DNA of 21,374 bases, from positions 1 through 21,374 of the forward strand of contig JAYMTA010001173.1 of the NCBI GenBank assembly GCA_036897625.1, in the 5' to 3' direction. The position numbers and the translations under genes are program-made. Shown in pieces: positions 1 to 9,974 of the stretch (the first letter of the stretch is position 1; each line of letters starts with the position of its first letter). The DNA comes from Pelargonium cotyledonis (Eukaryota; Streptophyta; Magnoliopsida; Geraniales; Geraniaceae). The notes below the pieces were generated by a model. That model was not told the origin of the DNA. It was given only the letters and a program-made list of their open reading frames with translations, and ran no database searches.

Positions 1-263
1 TTTGGTTGACAACAGTTAGACGATTGAGTTACTCAAACTATTACGACCATAGAAGTGTTTCACAAATTTAACAAATATTCATGTGTTATTTAACACATTG
101 AATTTTGACTAATTCGAAATCATCATTTTGTTGTACAAAACTATTGAATTGTCTTGAATGTCATTTTTTATCCCAAAATTAATTTATTTGGTAAATAATA
201 TTTATAAAATTAGTGAATAATTGAGAAAAATACAGACTCGAGCAGCACCGGAAAAAAAATACT

Positions 264-284
264 AGTAGTAATAATAATAATAAA
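264..284. repeat. TAG/TAA trinucleotide microsatellite
   Basis: A short run of TAG and then TAA triplets. It is a simple sequence repeat with no coding role visible. Confidence 0.7.
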
Positions 285-627
285 GAGTATGAAAACTTGA
301 TTCTTGACTTTTCAACAAGAATTTGTTTGATAGTTTGGATGTCAACAAGTCATTGAATTATGAATATATATGGCTCAAAATTTACTAGTTGCACTCTTGT
401 TCATATCTTCCACTGCATTTCCAAAAGATTCCAAGAGATTCTTGACTATTCACAAAAATCAAAATGTTGGAAATTATAGTTAACTGATAATTTTTATTTA
501 CTATTTTTTGTATATAATATAAGCTTTTTAATTATTTGGGAGAGGTTGAAAGTGGAAAGGAGTAGGGCTGGGTTGACAAGGTCTCAAAGAATTAGAAGGA
601 CTAATTAACCTCACATGTGGTAAGAAA

Positions 628-646
628 ATAATAATAATAATAATAA
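628..646. repeat. ATA trinucleotide microsatellite
   Basis: Six consecutive ATA units plus a partial unit in the 5' flank of gene 1. Confidence 0.75.
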
Positions 647-991
647 ATGACAAAAATGCTCGAACTTGAAACTTCAGAAGAATCTTAAAGTGTTTTAACC
701 ACTTAGTTCAACATGTCTTATGCTAATACTGTTAGTCAATGTTATGGTTACCAACTCACAACCTTTTCGCTCGTCACTCTACATCGAAATTGCAAACATC
801 ACGTGACATATATACATGTATGTACGTAATATACTTTTATATATAATTAATCTATTCAATAAAACTCTAAGCATAAGTGTTAAAATTAAATACACTAATT
901 TAGCAATAATAGACCCCCAAGTCAAAAAAAGATTAAGCAATATTTAAATGTGATTTATGGCAGTCATTTATGAATCAAAAACCTCTAACTA

Positions 992-1045
992 ACATCCTAA
1001 TTGAAATTGCTAAAAAAAAAAAAAAAAACATCCTAATTAAAATTG
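992..1045. repeat. A17 tract bracketed by an 18-bp direct repeat (tail-only retroposon footprint)
   Basis: The 18-mer at 992-1009 recurs at 1028-1045 with a single G-to-A difference. The only DNA between the two copies is CT followed by an uninterrupted run of 17 A. A direct repeat of this length around a pure A tail is what target-primed reverse transcription of a LINE or SINE leaves when almost only the poly(A) tail is integrated. Replication slippage creating an 18-bp duplication next to an A run is the alternative. The site is about 270 bases upstream of the gene 1 start codon. Confidence 0.6.
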
Positions 1046-1316
1046 ACTTTGTTGGCCCATCCATGTCCCGATCATGGACCCCCAAAAACCAAATGCCAAG
1101 GCCCATCCTCTCTGTCACAGTCGCTGCTTCTCTGTATCCATAAATATTTCCCCTTTCTCGAGTTCGTTCGACACTTGGACAATAAATATCTCTCTTTCTC
1201 AACCCTTTGTCATCACGATATACAAACAGGACTTTGTATCGTTGACAATTTCTAGCGTGCGACATTTATCTTTAGTCGCATCTACATCAACACACCGCTT
1301 TTCTTTTGGAACTGAA

Positions 1317-4300
1317 ATGGCGGAAGAGGTATTAGAGGAGAGGCCGCTTGACGAGACATCGACATGGGCTGTCGCGGTTGTAGCAGCAAGTATCATCTTG
1401 GTTTCTATCGTGTTAGAGAAGATCATCCACAAACTTGGAAAAGTAGGTTCTATATAACTATATATATTCTTTCCGTCCCAAAATAATTATCCCATTTCTT
1501 TCGAAATACAATTGGTAATTTTTTTTCTTTCTTCCAATTCAGTGGTTTAAGGAAAGACACAAGAGTGCTCTGTTTGAAGCTCTAGAGAAGGTCAAGATTG
1601 GTGAGCAATATTTTTTTTTGTTGTTGGACTTTTTGATGAAAGGTTCAAAGTATTTCCCACAATTTATTGTATATTGTGTAGGGAAATAAATAAAAAGTGT
1701 GTTCTTTTTATTTTGAAAAATAAAAATAAATATTCACTTTTTTTTTTTTTTTTCATTTCTACTACATTTTGTAAAACATAAGTTTAGTATCTTTGAGTGG
1801 TTGACTTTAATTTGAAGTCAACGGCTCTTAGTGGGTCGTTAAAACTAAATTGCATGAAATGTACTTGATTAATTCTCACGGATGGATTTGTCACGGTGAA
1901 ATTGTGGGCCGGATGAATCCGTACATTTTCACCAAATTCTATCTGACCCGCAACCCCAAAACTCAACGCATGAGCCTTTTTCACGCTCTCAACTTTACTG
2001 AGATCAATTTGATAGTAAGAAATGGTATGTCAATTTCTTATGATTTAGCTTAGTTCAACTCGTTATAAAGTTATCGAGATTTTCTTTTCGCATTCTTTCT
2101 TGTGTTTTTTTTCCTTTTAACTAATTTGGATGTATTTTCGCAGAGCTCATGGTTCTCGGGTTCATTTCGCTACTCCTAACATTTTTGGAAGAGTACATTA
2201 GCATGATTTGTATCCCCGAAGGTTTGGCAAACACTTTCCAACCTTGCCATAAAGATGCGCACACGGTCCACAAGCTTTCCTCTAACAATAGACTCTTATC
2301 CGAAACCTCAGCCACTCACAAATGCAAGCATGTGAGCACAATTTCGATCTCTCTCAACAAATTTAATCATTTTTCCAATTGACACTTTATTTGCTATATT
2401 TCGAGCTACGATTTGTAATAATGTGATTTATTTGTGTCAATAGGGTAAGGTTCCGCTTATATCTAAACACGGATTCCATGGCTTGCACATCCTTCTGTTC
2501 TTCTTGGCGGTCTCCCATGTTATCTACAGCGCCATTTTTATGCTACTTGGACGACAAAAGGTACTATAAAGTTTAAATTGACAGTTGATGTCTATATGCT
2601 TATATGCCTTGTAAAATTTGTACACATGATTATTTGGTTGCATAAGGTCATATCAGTCAAACACAATGTGAAATAAAGTAATTATTATAAAAAACGCCCC
2701 TTAAATGACATGAGAATGCAAAAATGCGACATAGATACTCAATAAAGCTAAGTTGTCCCGTTCTCTAACCCATTTTCAACTTGGCCGATCAAATTTCATC
2801 CCAATACATAAACATCAACATTTGAGTTCAAAAGTATTATATCTCATGCATCGCAACTCGTCACATTATAATGCTAACAACATTAATGACTTTATGCAGA
2901 TTCGAAGATGGAAGGTGTGGGAGGCAGAGGCTATGGCTCCGAAACCTCAATCTAATGAGGGTATGTTGTCTCATGATTACGGAGCGTAACATAGAGTTAT
3001 GCGTGATTCTCTATTTTGAAATAATCGAAACTATACAATTAAATAAAGAATCTAAACCATGTTATATGTAAATGTTTTAACGTGTAGATCCTGCGAGATT
3101 CAGACTTGCTCATGAGACGTCTTTTGTGAGAGCACATACAAGTTTCTGGACAAGGATTCCAGTATTTTTCTACGTGGTATGCATATTTATATACTGTAAT
3201 TGCTAAGTATCCTATTGGAATTCTGAATTTATGTTATACAAATATTTTTTAAAAAAATGACCAAAATAGTTCATACATCAAAAAGGTAGTAAATCCCCTT
3301 GCTTTATATTTTATTTTTGTGTTGCATTTTGTATTTGTTTGGATCAACACTAAATGTGTAAAATATTTTGTCTGTTTTAGGGATGTTTCTTTCGACAATT
3401 TTTCCGGTCTGTTAGTCGATCTGACTACATGGCATTGCGAAATGGATTCATCAATGTGAGTTTATAATCAAATAAATTTGTATACTGTGAAGTTTTAGTT
3501 ACATTTTTTTCGTAATCTTAGATTTGTTGATCTTGAATATTTTTCGTGACGATCCTGTATATGTACATTCCCAGGAACATTTGGCTCCGGGAAGCAAATT
3601 TAACTTCCAAAGGTATATCAAAAGATCGTTGGAGGACGATTTCAAGTTACTCGTGGGAATAAGGTATGCATTTTATATAGAAGTCGATGCGATTGAATCT
3701 TTTTCAGTTCGGGATGTGATTTCTCAAGCTTACTAATTTTGATTACTTTGTTTTGGCAGTCCCGTGTTGTGGGCGTCTTTTGTGTTTTTCTTGTTTCTAA
3801 ATGTATATGGTAAGCAATTTTTTTCGTGCCTAAACTATAAAGTTATTGATGCAACTCTTATTAGAAATGAGGTCGAAAAACAATTTATTAGAAACTCTAG
3901 TTTTTCAATGACACATAACTATAATAAAAATCAGTTAGAAATACATAGAATTTCCCTAACAACTATAGCTCGTACTCTAAAGCATAACGCATAATGCAAA
4001 TTACCAAAAACGCCCTCCAAACTACCTTAGAACGCAAAAATTACAACCGAAGAACAAATTATAAAGAAGCCATAGTTCTTCAATAATATATGAGTATCAA
4101 ACATAATGTTAAAAAGAACACAGAACCTGCCTAATAGTTACATATATACTTCGTACTCCAAATCTTAGCGTGAATAAAACACCCTTAGAATGCGAAATTC
4201 CTAAAACGCCCTCCAAACCACTTCAAAACGCAAAAGTACGGCCTAGGTCAGTCCTATCCTAGGTCGTTCATAGGGCCGTTTTGCTTAGGCTGAGGAAGTT

Positions 4301-5946
4301 TACGCCCAATCCATCTACATTAGCTTCTGCGCCCAAAAGTGCTCCGTCTCCTGCATCAACTCCTTATAATATTCCAAATTGAGCTAAAAGTTGTTATGTT
4401 TCTTTGGATCAGGCTGGGAAACATTGTACTGGGCATCCCTAATCCCAATTGTGGTAAGTACACATTTTTTTTTTACTTCTAAAAAAATTAATGAAAATTT
4501 AAGTAACAAGAATTTTGATATATAGTTTTTGTTTGGTTGCAGATAATCTTAGCCATTGGACTAGAGCTTCAAAGCATTTTGACAAAAATGGCAATTGAAA
4601 TCAAGGAGAAACATGCCGTGGTTCAGGGGATTCCCCTCGTGCACGGTTCGGACAAATTTTTTTGGTTCGGTCGGCCTCAGTTTGTTCTTCATCTTATCCA
4701 TTTCGCGTTGTTTCAGGTACATATTGATCACTCGATAACTTCTTCATATACTAGTTGAATTCTAACAATTTAAAACGTGAATGAAAATGAGATTCAGATT
4801 CTTCGTGTTTGAATTGTGACTTTTCTAGTCGTGTGAACGACTTTTAAAATCATATTCCTTGATTCTCATTTTTACCCGGATAAATGCGAAATTAAATAAC
4901 AAAATTTCAAATATTGGGAATGACGAAAATGACCTTCACTTGTTGTCCAATTTCGCTTGTGCCGTTTCAGCTCAATCTGTGAACATCTCATGTATTACCT
5001 TAGATCTTATATCAACTAAAAACTTCCAAATTCTTCAAATGTTCTGTGTTTTCGGATACTCTACTTCATGAAATTTTCCGATTTTTCCATAAATTTCCAG
5101 CAATTCGATCTGACTGTGCTCTTTGGTTCTTTAATTCTTGCAGAGTGTATACCAAATAGCATATTTGTTGTGGAATTGGGTAATTTATTCACCTTTCTCT
5201 TGTGAATATGTACATTTTTGCTCGTAAAACCCGAACGTTTAATGATAAATATTTTGCTTTTTCTCTGCAGTATTCGTTTGGATTGCATTCTTGCATAGGT
5301 GCAAGTTACCAGTTTGTTATAGTTAAACTTGCTGCAGGGTGAGACTTCGCTTCTAACCTTGGAATTTACTTGAATTGTCTCTTTATATTTGTGGTAATTA
5401 ATGGTTGAATTGCACTTTTTTTTTGGTGATTTTCAGGATTTTGATCATATGTATGTGCAGCTACATAACACTTCCTCTTTACGCGCTCGTAACACAGGTA
5501 ATATTTTCAACATCATAACGTTAGACGAGTAAGTTACGTTGGTTGAGAATTCATACTATTTTATAATATTTATATAAAAATTTAATTTAATAACTAAAAG
5601 TTCTGAATCTGTCCCTTAAATTTTCGTGCATCCGTTGGGATTTGTGCACTTAAATCTTATCTGGTTAAAATGTGAGTAATAATTATCATTTGTGTTGCAA
5701 ATTTTGTAGATGGGTTCGAGGATGAAGAAATCTATCTTCGACGAGCAAACATCGAATGCGATCATGAATTGGCGAACCGCAGCTGCGAAACACAAGAAGG
5801 GAGGCAAGGCTCCCACCCATATCACTCTGGGAGGCGGAGGAGGCGCAGCTCCTCCGCCCAAACTGCACCGTCACAAAACCACTGGTCACTCAGGGCGCGG
5901 GTTGGTGGCGAGCAAGAAATGTTTGATTACGAGACTGAACCGTTAA
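1317..5946 (+). CDS. MLO: MLO family seven-transmembrane protein, copy 1 (clade III-like, frameshifted tail)
   Basis: Coding exons: 1317-1442, 1543-1600, 2144-2331, 2444-2560, 2900-2960, 3088-3176, 3381-3455, 3575-3663, 3760-3809, 4413-4453, 4543-4716, 5144-5179, 5271-5338, 5437-5497, 5710-5946. All junctions are GT-AG with consistent phase, giving 489 codons. MLO proteins are plasma-membrane or endomembrane proteins with seven membrane spans, an outside N-terminus and a cytosolic calmodulin-binding tail; several are reported to conduct calcium. Visible spans lie near residues 18-36, 62-82, 135-160, 268-286, 288-310, 341-368 and 381-410. Loop cysteines are kept (ICIPEG, QPC, HKC, HSC). The calmodulin-binding segment follows MGSRMKKSIF, with the conserved Trp at 432. 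Oddities: the usual TPTWAV near the N-terminus is TSTWAV, exon 12 reads SVYQIAYLLWNW, and the last exon shifts frame at about 5893-5906, so the distal tail is lost. The frame stays open upstream to an ATG at 1074, but 1317 matches the paralogue's start. Family assignment is near certain; the clade is inferred from memory. Confidence 0.95.
1469..1500. mobile_element. Stowaway-type terminal repeat remnant in intron 1 of gene 1
   Basis: The stretch CTTTCCGTCCCAAAATAATT followed by a CCCATTT-type end resembles the terminal inverted repeat of plant Stowaway MITEs, which usually begin CTCCCTCCGT. I see no matching inverted partner in the following few hundred bases, so this would be a truncated or solo end. 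Confidence 0.4.
1601..2143 (+). other. Intron 2 of MLO gene 1 (543 bp)
   Basis: This non-coding intron has GT at 1601 and AG at 2142-2143. It contains a T-rich run near 1738-1754 and a modest inverted repeat. GGTGAAATTGT near 1895 is nearly complementary to GTACATTTTCACC near 1920, which could form a small hairpin around a GGCC-containing loop. Nothing in it looks like an exon or a gene. Confidence 0.6.
2689..2730. repeat. Copy of an AAACGCCC...AACGCAAAA repeat in intron 4 of gene 1
   Basis: This stretch (AAAACGCCCC, then GAGAATGCAAAAATGCGAC) is a diverged relative of the two copies in intron 9 of the same gene (4004-4043 and 4200-4240). The preceding TCAAACACAATGT also recurs in intron 9 as TCAAACATAATGT near 4097. 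The family is not recognised. Confidence 0.45.
3967..4240. repeat. Duplicated segment in intron 9 of gene 1
   Basis: Intron 9 (3810-4412) is the longest in gene 1. It holds two related copies of a short unit: about 3967-4043 and 4147-4240. Both start with a TCGTACTC(T/C)AAA motif and end with AAAACGCCCTCCAAAC followed by AACGCAAAA. The offset between matching ends is 196 bases. The paralogous intron 9 of gene 2 is only 100 bases and has none of this, so the material was probably gained by gene 1. The DNA just downstream (about 4245-4370) is GC-richer than the rest of the intron but encodes nothing I recognise. Confidence 0.5.
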
Positions 5947-6300
5947 CGCCGGCTCCAACAACAGTACCAAGAGATACCGTTTATGTTCGAGTCGATCCTG
6001 CACAAGAAACAATCCATGAACACCCGGATGCCCCTCCTAGAGCATCAAGATAACGGTTGTTGCAATTACATATTAACTAATTTATGTTGCGCGTGTTGCA
6101 AGTTGTGATTTGCAGAGAGCACAAAAGTGAATAGTTGTATGTGTGGGAAGAAATATATCACATTTTATATCTTTTTATGGCGCCGTTTTATTTCTTGTAC
6201 ATGGTATTTCGTTCTACATAGATTGTTACAAGTTTTGTAATTTATGAATCCACAAATTTCCCCCTTTTTGGTATACGGTGTTGTGTTTTCTTATATATAT
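5947..6300 (+). other. 3' UTR and terminator region of MLO gene 1
   Basis: Bases 5947-6053 are still coding-like in a different frame; they are the displaced end of the ancestral MLO tail (see findings). Beyond 6053 the sequence becomes T-rich non-coding DNA. No canonical AATAAA is present before about 6300, so the poly(A) site cannot be placed. Near-upstream T-rich elements around 6180-6240 are plausible plant 3'-end signals. Confidence 0.5.
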
Positions 6301-6326
6301 ATAACGGAAATATTGGCACAATCAGC

Positions 6327-6441
6327 GATGATATGGTACTAAAAATATACAATTAATACCATATGGTATTAAAAATACACAATTAATTAATCCCATTTTT
6401 TCTTTAGTTTTGATGATATGGTATTCAAAATATAGAATTAA
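6327..6441. repeat. Three degenerate copies of a 30-bp AT-rich unit
   Basis: The motif ATATGGTA(C/T)T, then AAAATA, then (C/G)AATTAA occurs at about 6327-6358, 6361-6389 and 6412-6441. The first two are adjacent and the third follows a 22-base interruption. This looks like a small degenerate minisatellite just downstream of gene 1. Confidence 0.55.
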
Positions 6442-6477
6442 CTACACAATTGGTAATCATAAATTTTTCAAGAAAAA

Positions 6478-7314
6478 AGTGGACGGGTCTCTCCTAAGGT
6501 GAGAGTGTTGGTTTTTAGTAAGTAAGGTTTTTCGGTGTGTTTGTTGTTCGGCAGCGGCTAAGGTTGTGGAGGTAGACGACGGCACTCTGGGGCGGCGGAA
6601 GGAAATTGCGGCAACGTCCAGATTTAGGTGACGGCGTTTTGTGTGGCGTTGTTATCAGGGGACAAAAGGAATAGAGGAGGCGGGTCGGTGAACAATCATG
6701 GTGGTTTGTGGTGAGATCTTTCAGGCTGGGACCAGAGCTCTCTTACCAGGAACTAGCGGAGCGTTGCGGAAACACCCAGGAGGGCGTTGGCAAGCTGTTT
6801 TCTCAAAAACAACCAGCGACTTCTAGGTTTTTTTTTTCTAGAGTAGCGGCCGCGGCCGCGGCTGAGTAAGTGTGTTTGTGCCCATGGCAGAATTCAGTCC
6901 GGGGAGAATTCGCGGTTTGAGCCGGTGGTGGGCTTGGAGATCTTGACCCATATGGACTTGGGGTTGAAAGTGGTGTCCGCAGTTCTCGGGGTAGGATCAG
7001 GTTTTGGAGCTGCGCGTGTAGCAGGTGATCCGATCCATTGGAGGAGGAGAAAGTCCGACTAGTTCAGCACTGCAGGATAGGTTGGGGGACAATCAGGCAT
7101 TGCCTCAAGACCCCAACTTGATTACAGGCAGCCGTATATATGGTATCTTTGATGAATATGGTTTTCGCCTGTGTAGGGTGGACGCTATAGTTTAGGGTTT
7201 GTTTTTCTTTTGTTCTGTCTTTGGTTTTGCTCGTTTTCGATTCCTATTTTTGCTCGTTTTTCTGTTTCATGTTGTTTCTTTCAATAAAGTCGGCCTTACA
7301 CGTTCAAAAAAAAA
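6478..7314 (+). mobile_element. GC-rich, A-tailed retroposon-like insertion, class uncertain (LINE-like 3' piece possible)
   Basis: This block contrasts sharply with its AT-rich surroundings and includes an overlapping run of GCGGCCGC at 6846-6862. Its right end has AATAAA at 7283-7288 followed 17 bases later by an A9 tract (7306-7314), the layout of a reverse-transcribed polyadenylated RNA. A possible target duplication is CACAATCAGCGATGAT at 6317-6332 against CGCAACTAGCGATGAT at 7318-7333 (13 of 16 match), which would put the left end near 6333. There is no long open frame, and I recognise no reverse transcriptase or endonuclease motif. A fragment of another repeat class or a retrocopied non-coding RNA is also possible. 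Confidence 0.5.
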
Positions 7315-7401
7315 TTACGCAACTAGCGATGATCGAGAAAAGAGTAATGAGATAATTAGTTGTAAATATTGATGTGTATAGCTGTAATATTTTGTACTTG
7401 T

Positions 7402-8147
7402 TAAAGTAATTCTCACATATATTTCTTTAGCTCTTAGGGAATATTTTGTCCTTGAAGATTTTAGGAAAGTTAGTTCACATATATTGTCTAACCCGTGAAT
7501 GAGAAAAGGCAGAGTGATTGTTATGTGGCGGGTACAATATTTTGTACTTATTTAAGTTGGAAGGTTTTAGGAAAGTCGGTTTGTGTGTGTATATATTGTG
7601 TAACCCATAATTAAAGTAATTCTCACATATTTCTTTACCTCTAATATCGTAAGAATATTTTGTCTTTATTTATGTTCCAAGATTTTAGGAAAGTCTGTAT
7701 ATATTGATGGAGGAGTATTCATACATGTATTTTATTTACATGTATTTTTCCTGTATTTAGTATAACTAATGAAAATGTTTAGGGTAAAAAACAGATATTT
7801 TTCAATATTATAATATATTTACTTACATTAATCGATTTAAGCAAAGAAAAATTATACTTACGATTTTTAGTATACAAACGTTTATGAGTTATACATTAAC
7901 AAGTTGCAAAAGCTTATTATAACACGTCAAACCTTACGAAAAAAATTTAGTCGATTTTTATAATAAAATAGATACAAAATATTAAGATTTGTAATAAATT
8001 CATAAAAATATTGAAACTTAACCATTTTATACCTTAAAATATTTTCATTAGTAATATGAAGTACATGTAAAAATCTATACATGGAAAAATATTTTTCCTA
8101 TAGTGAATGAGAAAAAACCGAAAGTAATTCTCACATATTTCTTTAGC
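7402..8147. repeat. Scattered copies of a 70-80 bp unit
   Basis: The unit begins AAAGTAATTCTCACATAT, continues through TTTCTTTA(G/C)CTCT and GAATATTTTGTC, and ends with GATTTTAGGAAAGT. Nearly full copies lie at 7402-7470 and 7612-7694. A partial copy of its end lies at about 7563-7576, and a copy of its beginning at 8121-8147. A second shared word, GTGAATGAGAAAA, is at 7494-7506 and 8103-8115. The region is otherwise AT-rich with no gene. Confidence 0.6.
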
Positions 8148-8149
8148 CA

Positions 8150-9345
8150 TTGTTAAATCTGTCGCTGCCAAAGAGATGAAAGCTTTAGAGGAGGAAGAGA
8201 GCGCAAAATGCGCCCGACTTTTCAGCATCATTCAGTGTCTCTTCTGGTATCTTGCTAGCATTCACAACCTGCTAGCATTTGCAGTCTTTTATTTTTTTAT
8301 AAATGACGGGACATCGTACTCGGAGTAACAATTTTTTGTGAGAGAGTTTGTTGGTCGAGAAGAAGCGTATTCTACTTGCAGCCAGAGTCAACATCTCCAT
8401 TACTGCTTTTCTATTCCTTGTACTGTTTTACTGGTTCGTCGGATTCGTTTTTCGGCCATTAGGTGCAAGGACTCTGTTCTTCTTCCTTTATGTCGAAGCT
8501 TATGTCCATTTTTTCTTACATCGGTTCGTTCTTTTGAATTGGCACGCGTCGTTGTGTTATTGCTTGTGGGGACTCTTCTCTCGGGTCATCGATCCGTTGG
8601 ATACATTTCACACCGTGAAGGTGACCGCGGTTGCTTTTAGCCATGCTACTGTGGCCACTGTGCATGGTTGGTTGTCGTGAGCAGAATGTGAAGGTGATGG
8701 ACCATATTGCGTCAATGGCTATGTTTTTGGCCGTTGTTGTTTTGGCGGGTGGGGGTCCCATTTTATCCCCCACCGGCCGAGAAAATCTCCGGCGAAGGTT
8801 TTGGAGGATGCTCTCAACAATGTCGGCATGTAGAATGTGGAGCAAGATTCTTGGATGGAGTAGCTAGGATATCATATGGTGGATTAGGGAGGGGAGCCAT
8901 AAGGGCTTAGTCAGTTAGTAGTTTTTCAATCTACTTTTAGGAGGTTGGTTTTTGTTAATTTTGTTAGGAATTGGAACTGCCGCGGGGACAGCTCGTGGAC
9001 GGTTCGGACTGGAGGTATATTGGTTTAAGGTAGGAGCTAGGGTCACGTATTTGGTCCGGACTCAAGGGTGGAGGGTTTCAGATGCAGTACAGACCAGAGG
9101 GGAGGGTTTTTTCAGTGCCAATTTGGTTTGTTTCAATATGACATTATGTCTCATTTAGCTTATGCTTATTATGTTTGCTTCGCTTATTTTAGGTTGGAGT
9201 TTGTTAGGATTAAATTCTGTTTTGCTAAATCATCTGATAGTTTAGTTTAGATCGGCGATGGAGGCGGTGTTTCATGTCCGTCCTCTTTTGTCAAAGTTTG
9301 TATTAGTCGGCTTTTAAATTAATAGAAACTTTGTGAGCCCCCTTT
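8150..9345 (+). mobile_element. Retroposon-like GC-richer block of unknown class
   Basis: Composition changes abruptly at both edges against AT-rich flanks. The right part is T-rich and G-rich and ends TTAATAGAAACTTTG..., then CCCCCTTTT and a short A run near 9348, resembling the 3' end of a reverse-transcribed element. The longest open frame (8348-8680) encodes a Phe/Leu-rich polypeptide that looks like a composition artefact and matches no family I know. Bases 8151-8330 also read openly (a Lys/Glu-rich part, then a hydrophobic part) without recognisable identity. It could be a LINE-derived piece, a captured host gene fragment, or both next to each other. Confidence 0.35.
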
Positions 9346-9974
9346 TGAAAAAACAATCGCAGCCGAACAAAAATTTCTATCCGACTCTCAAAACAACAGA
9401 TAAAAAGAGAGAGGCACAAACACTATGTGAGAAGTAATAAAGTTGTTCTAGTTAGAACTAATAAATTGATAATCATTCTACTAAATTGTTGTTCCTCCTA
9501 AATTGTTGTTGATAGGATAGTTTTTGAGGTTGACGACAAAAATACCAATTTGCTGTTGATTTGAAATACTACCTAATTTCCTATTATATGGTATGTCTGA
9601 AAATTGTGGGCTCTTTTTCTTTTTGTGTTATCAATGTTTCTTGCAAGCTTGAAGAAGAATGTGTTTGGTTTGGTCCATACGGATTGTAAGGTGTCATGGT
9701 TGGACCACCACAAGTCCACTACCAAGTTTCGATGCTTTAGGAACCGTCCACTTCTTCAGTGTGATAGCAACTACAATAACCTTCCTAATTTCGACCATTT
9801 GTGGACATTGGAGGAAAGAGGAGTGAGAGACGTGATGATCAACTAAGAAGTGTCTTCGATCGACGGTTGATAATGCACAAAAGAATCTTTTGAATCTAGG
9901 CTCGAAAATATCAAATCTGGTTCAAACCAACTTAGTAAATTGAAGTGACATGCTGATTAGGATAACATTCTAAA
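9346..9974. other. Intergenic DNA without recognisable genes
   Basis: AT-rich sequence. An 80-codon open frame at 9604-9846 (Cys- and His-containing, starting at ATG) has no family resemblance I can name and no paralogue in the window; it is probably chance. A small tandem pair, CCTAAATTGTTGTT-like, occurs near 9479-9508. Confidence 0.4.

Larger units (their letters stand above)
1..1316. other. AT-rich 5' flank and probable promoter/leader of MLO gene 1
   Basis: No gene is visible here; short open frames on both strands have no recognisable content. The flank holds two ATA/TAA microsatellites (about 264-284 and 628-646) and an A17 tract with flanking direct repeats (described separately). 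A TTGAC-type W-box-like hexamer lies at 1043-1048. TATA-like AT runs (CATAAATA near 1139 and AATAAATA near 1182) lie 130-180 bases before the chosen start codon, followed by a CT-rich stretch typical of plant leaders. Promoter placement is inferred from composition only. Confidence 0.4.

Noticed and set aside
5887-5912. A tiny intron restoring the tail frame of MLO copy 1
   Set aside because: The only GT...AG pairs here enclose about a dozen bases or fewer, far below any plausible plant intron.
6846-7073. Cluster of common restriction sites (GCGGCCGC, CCATGG, GAATTC twice, AGATCT, CATATG, ACTAGT, CTGCAG) suggesting cloning-vector contamination
   Set aside because: The sites are spaced tens of bases apart rather than packed as a polylinker. 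The block blends into an A-tailed insert, and eight palindromic six-mers in about 230 bases is only modestly above chance for GC-mixed DNA.
8348-8680. Hydrophobic 110-codon open frame that could be a membrane protein
   Set aside because: Its Phe/Leu/Val richness follows from T-rich sequence, it overlaps another open frame of similar length, and no family motif is visible.
9604-9846. 80-codon open frame with Cys and His residues
   Set aside because: No spaced zinc-binding pattern, no splice context, and no resemblance to known proteins; likely chance.
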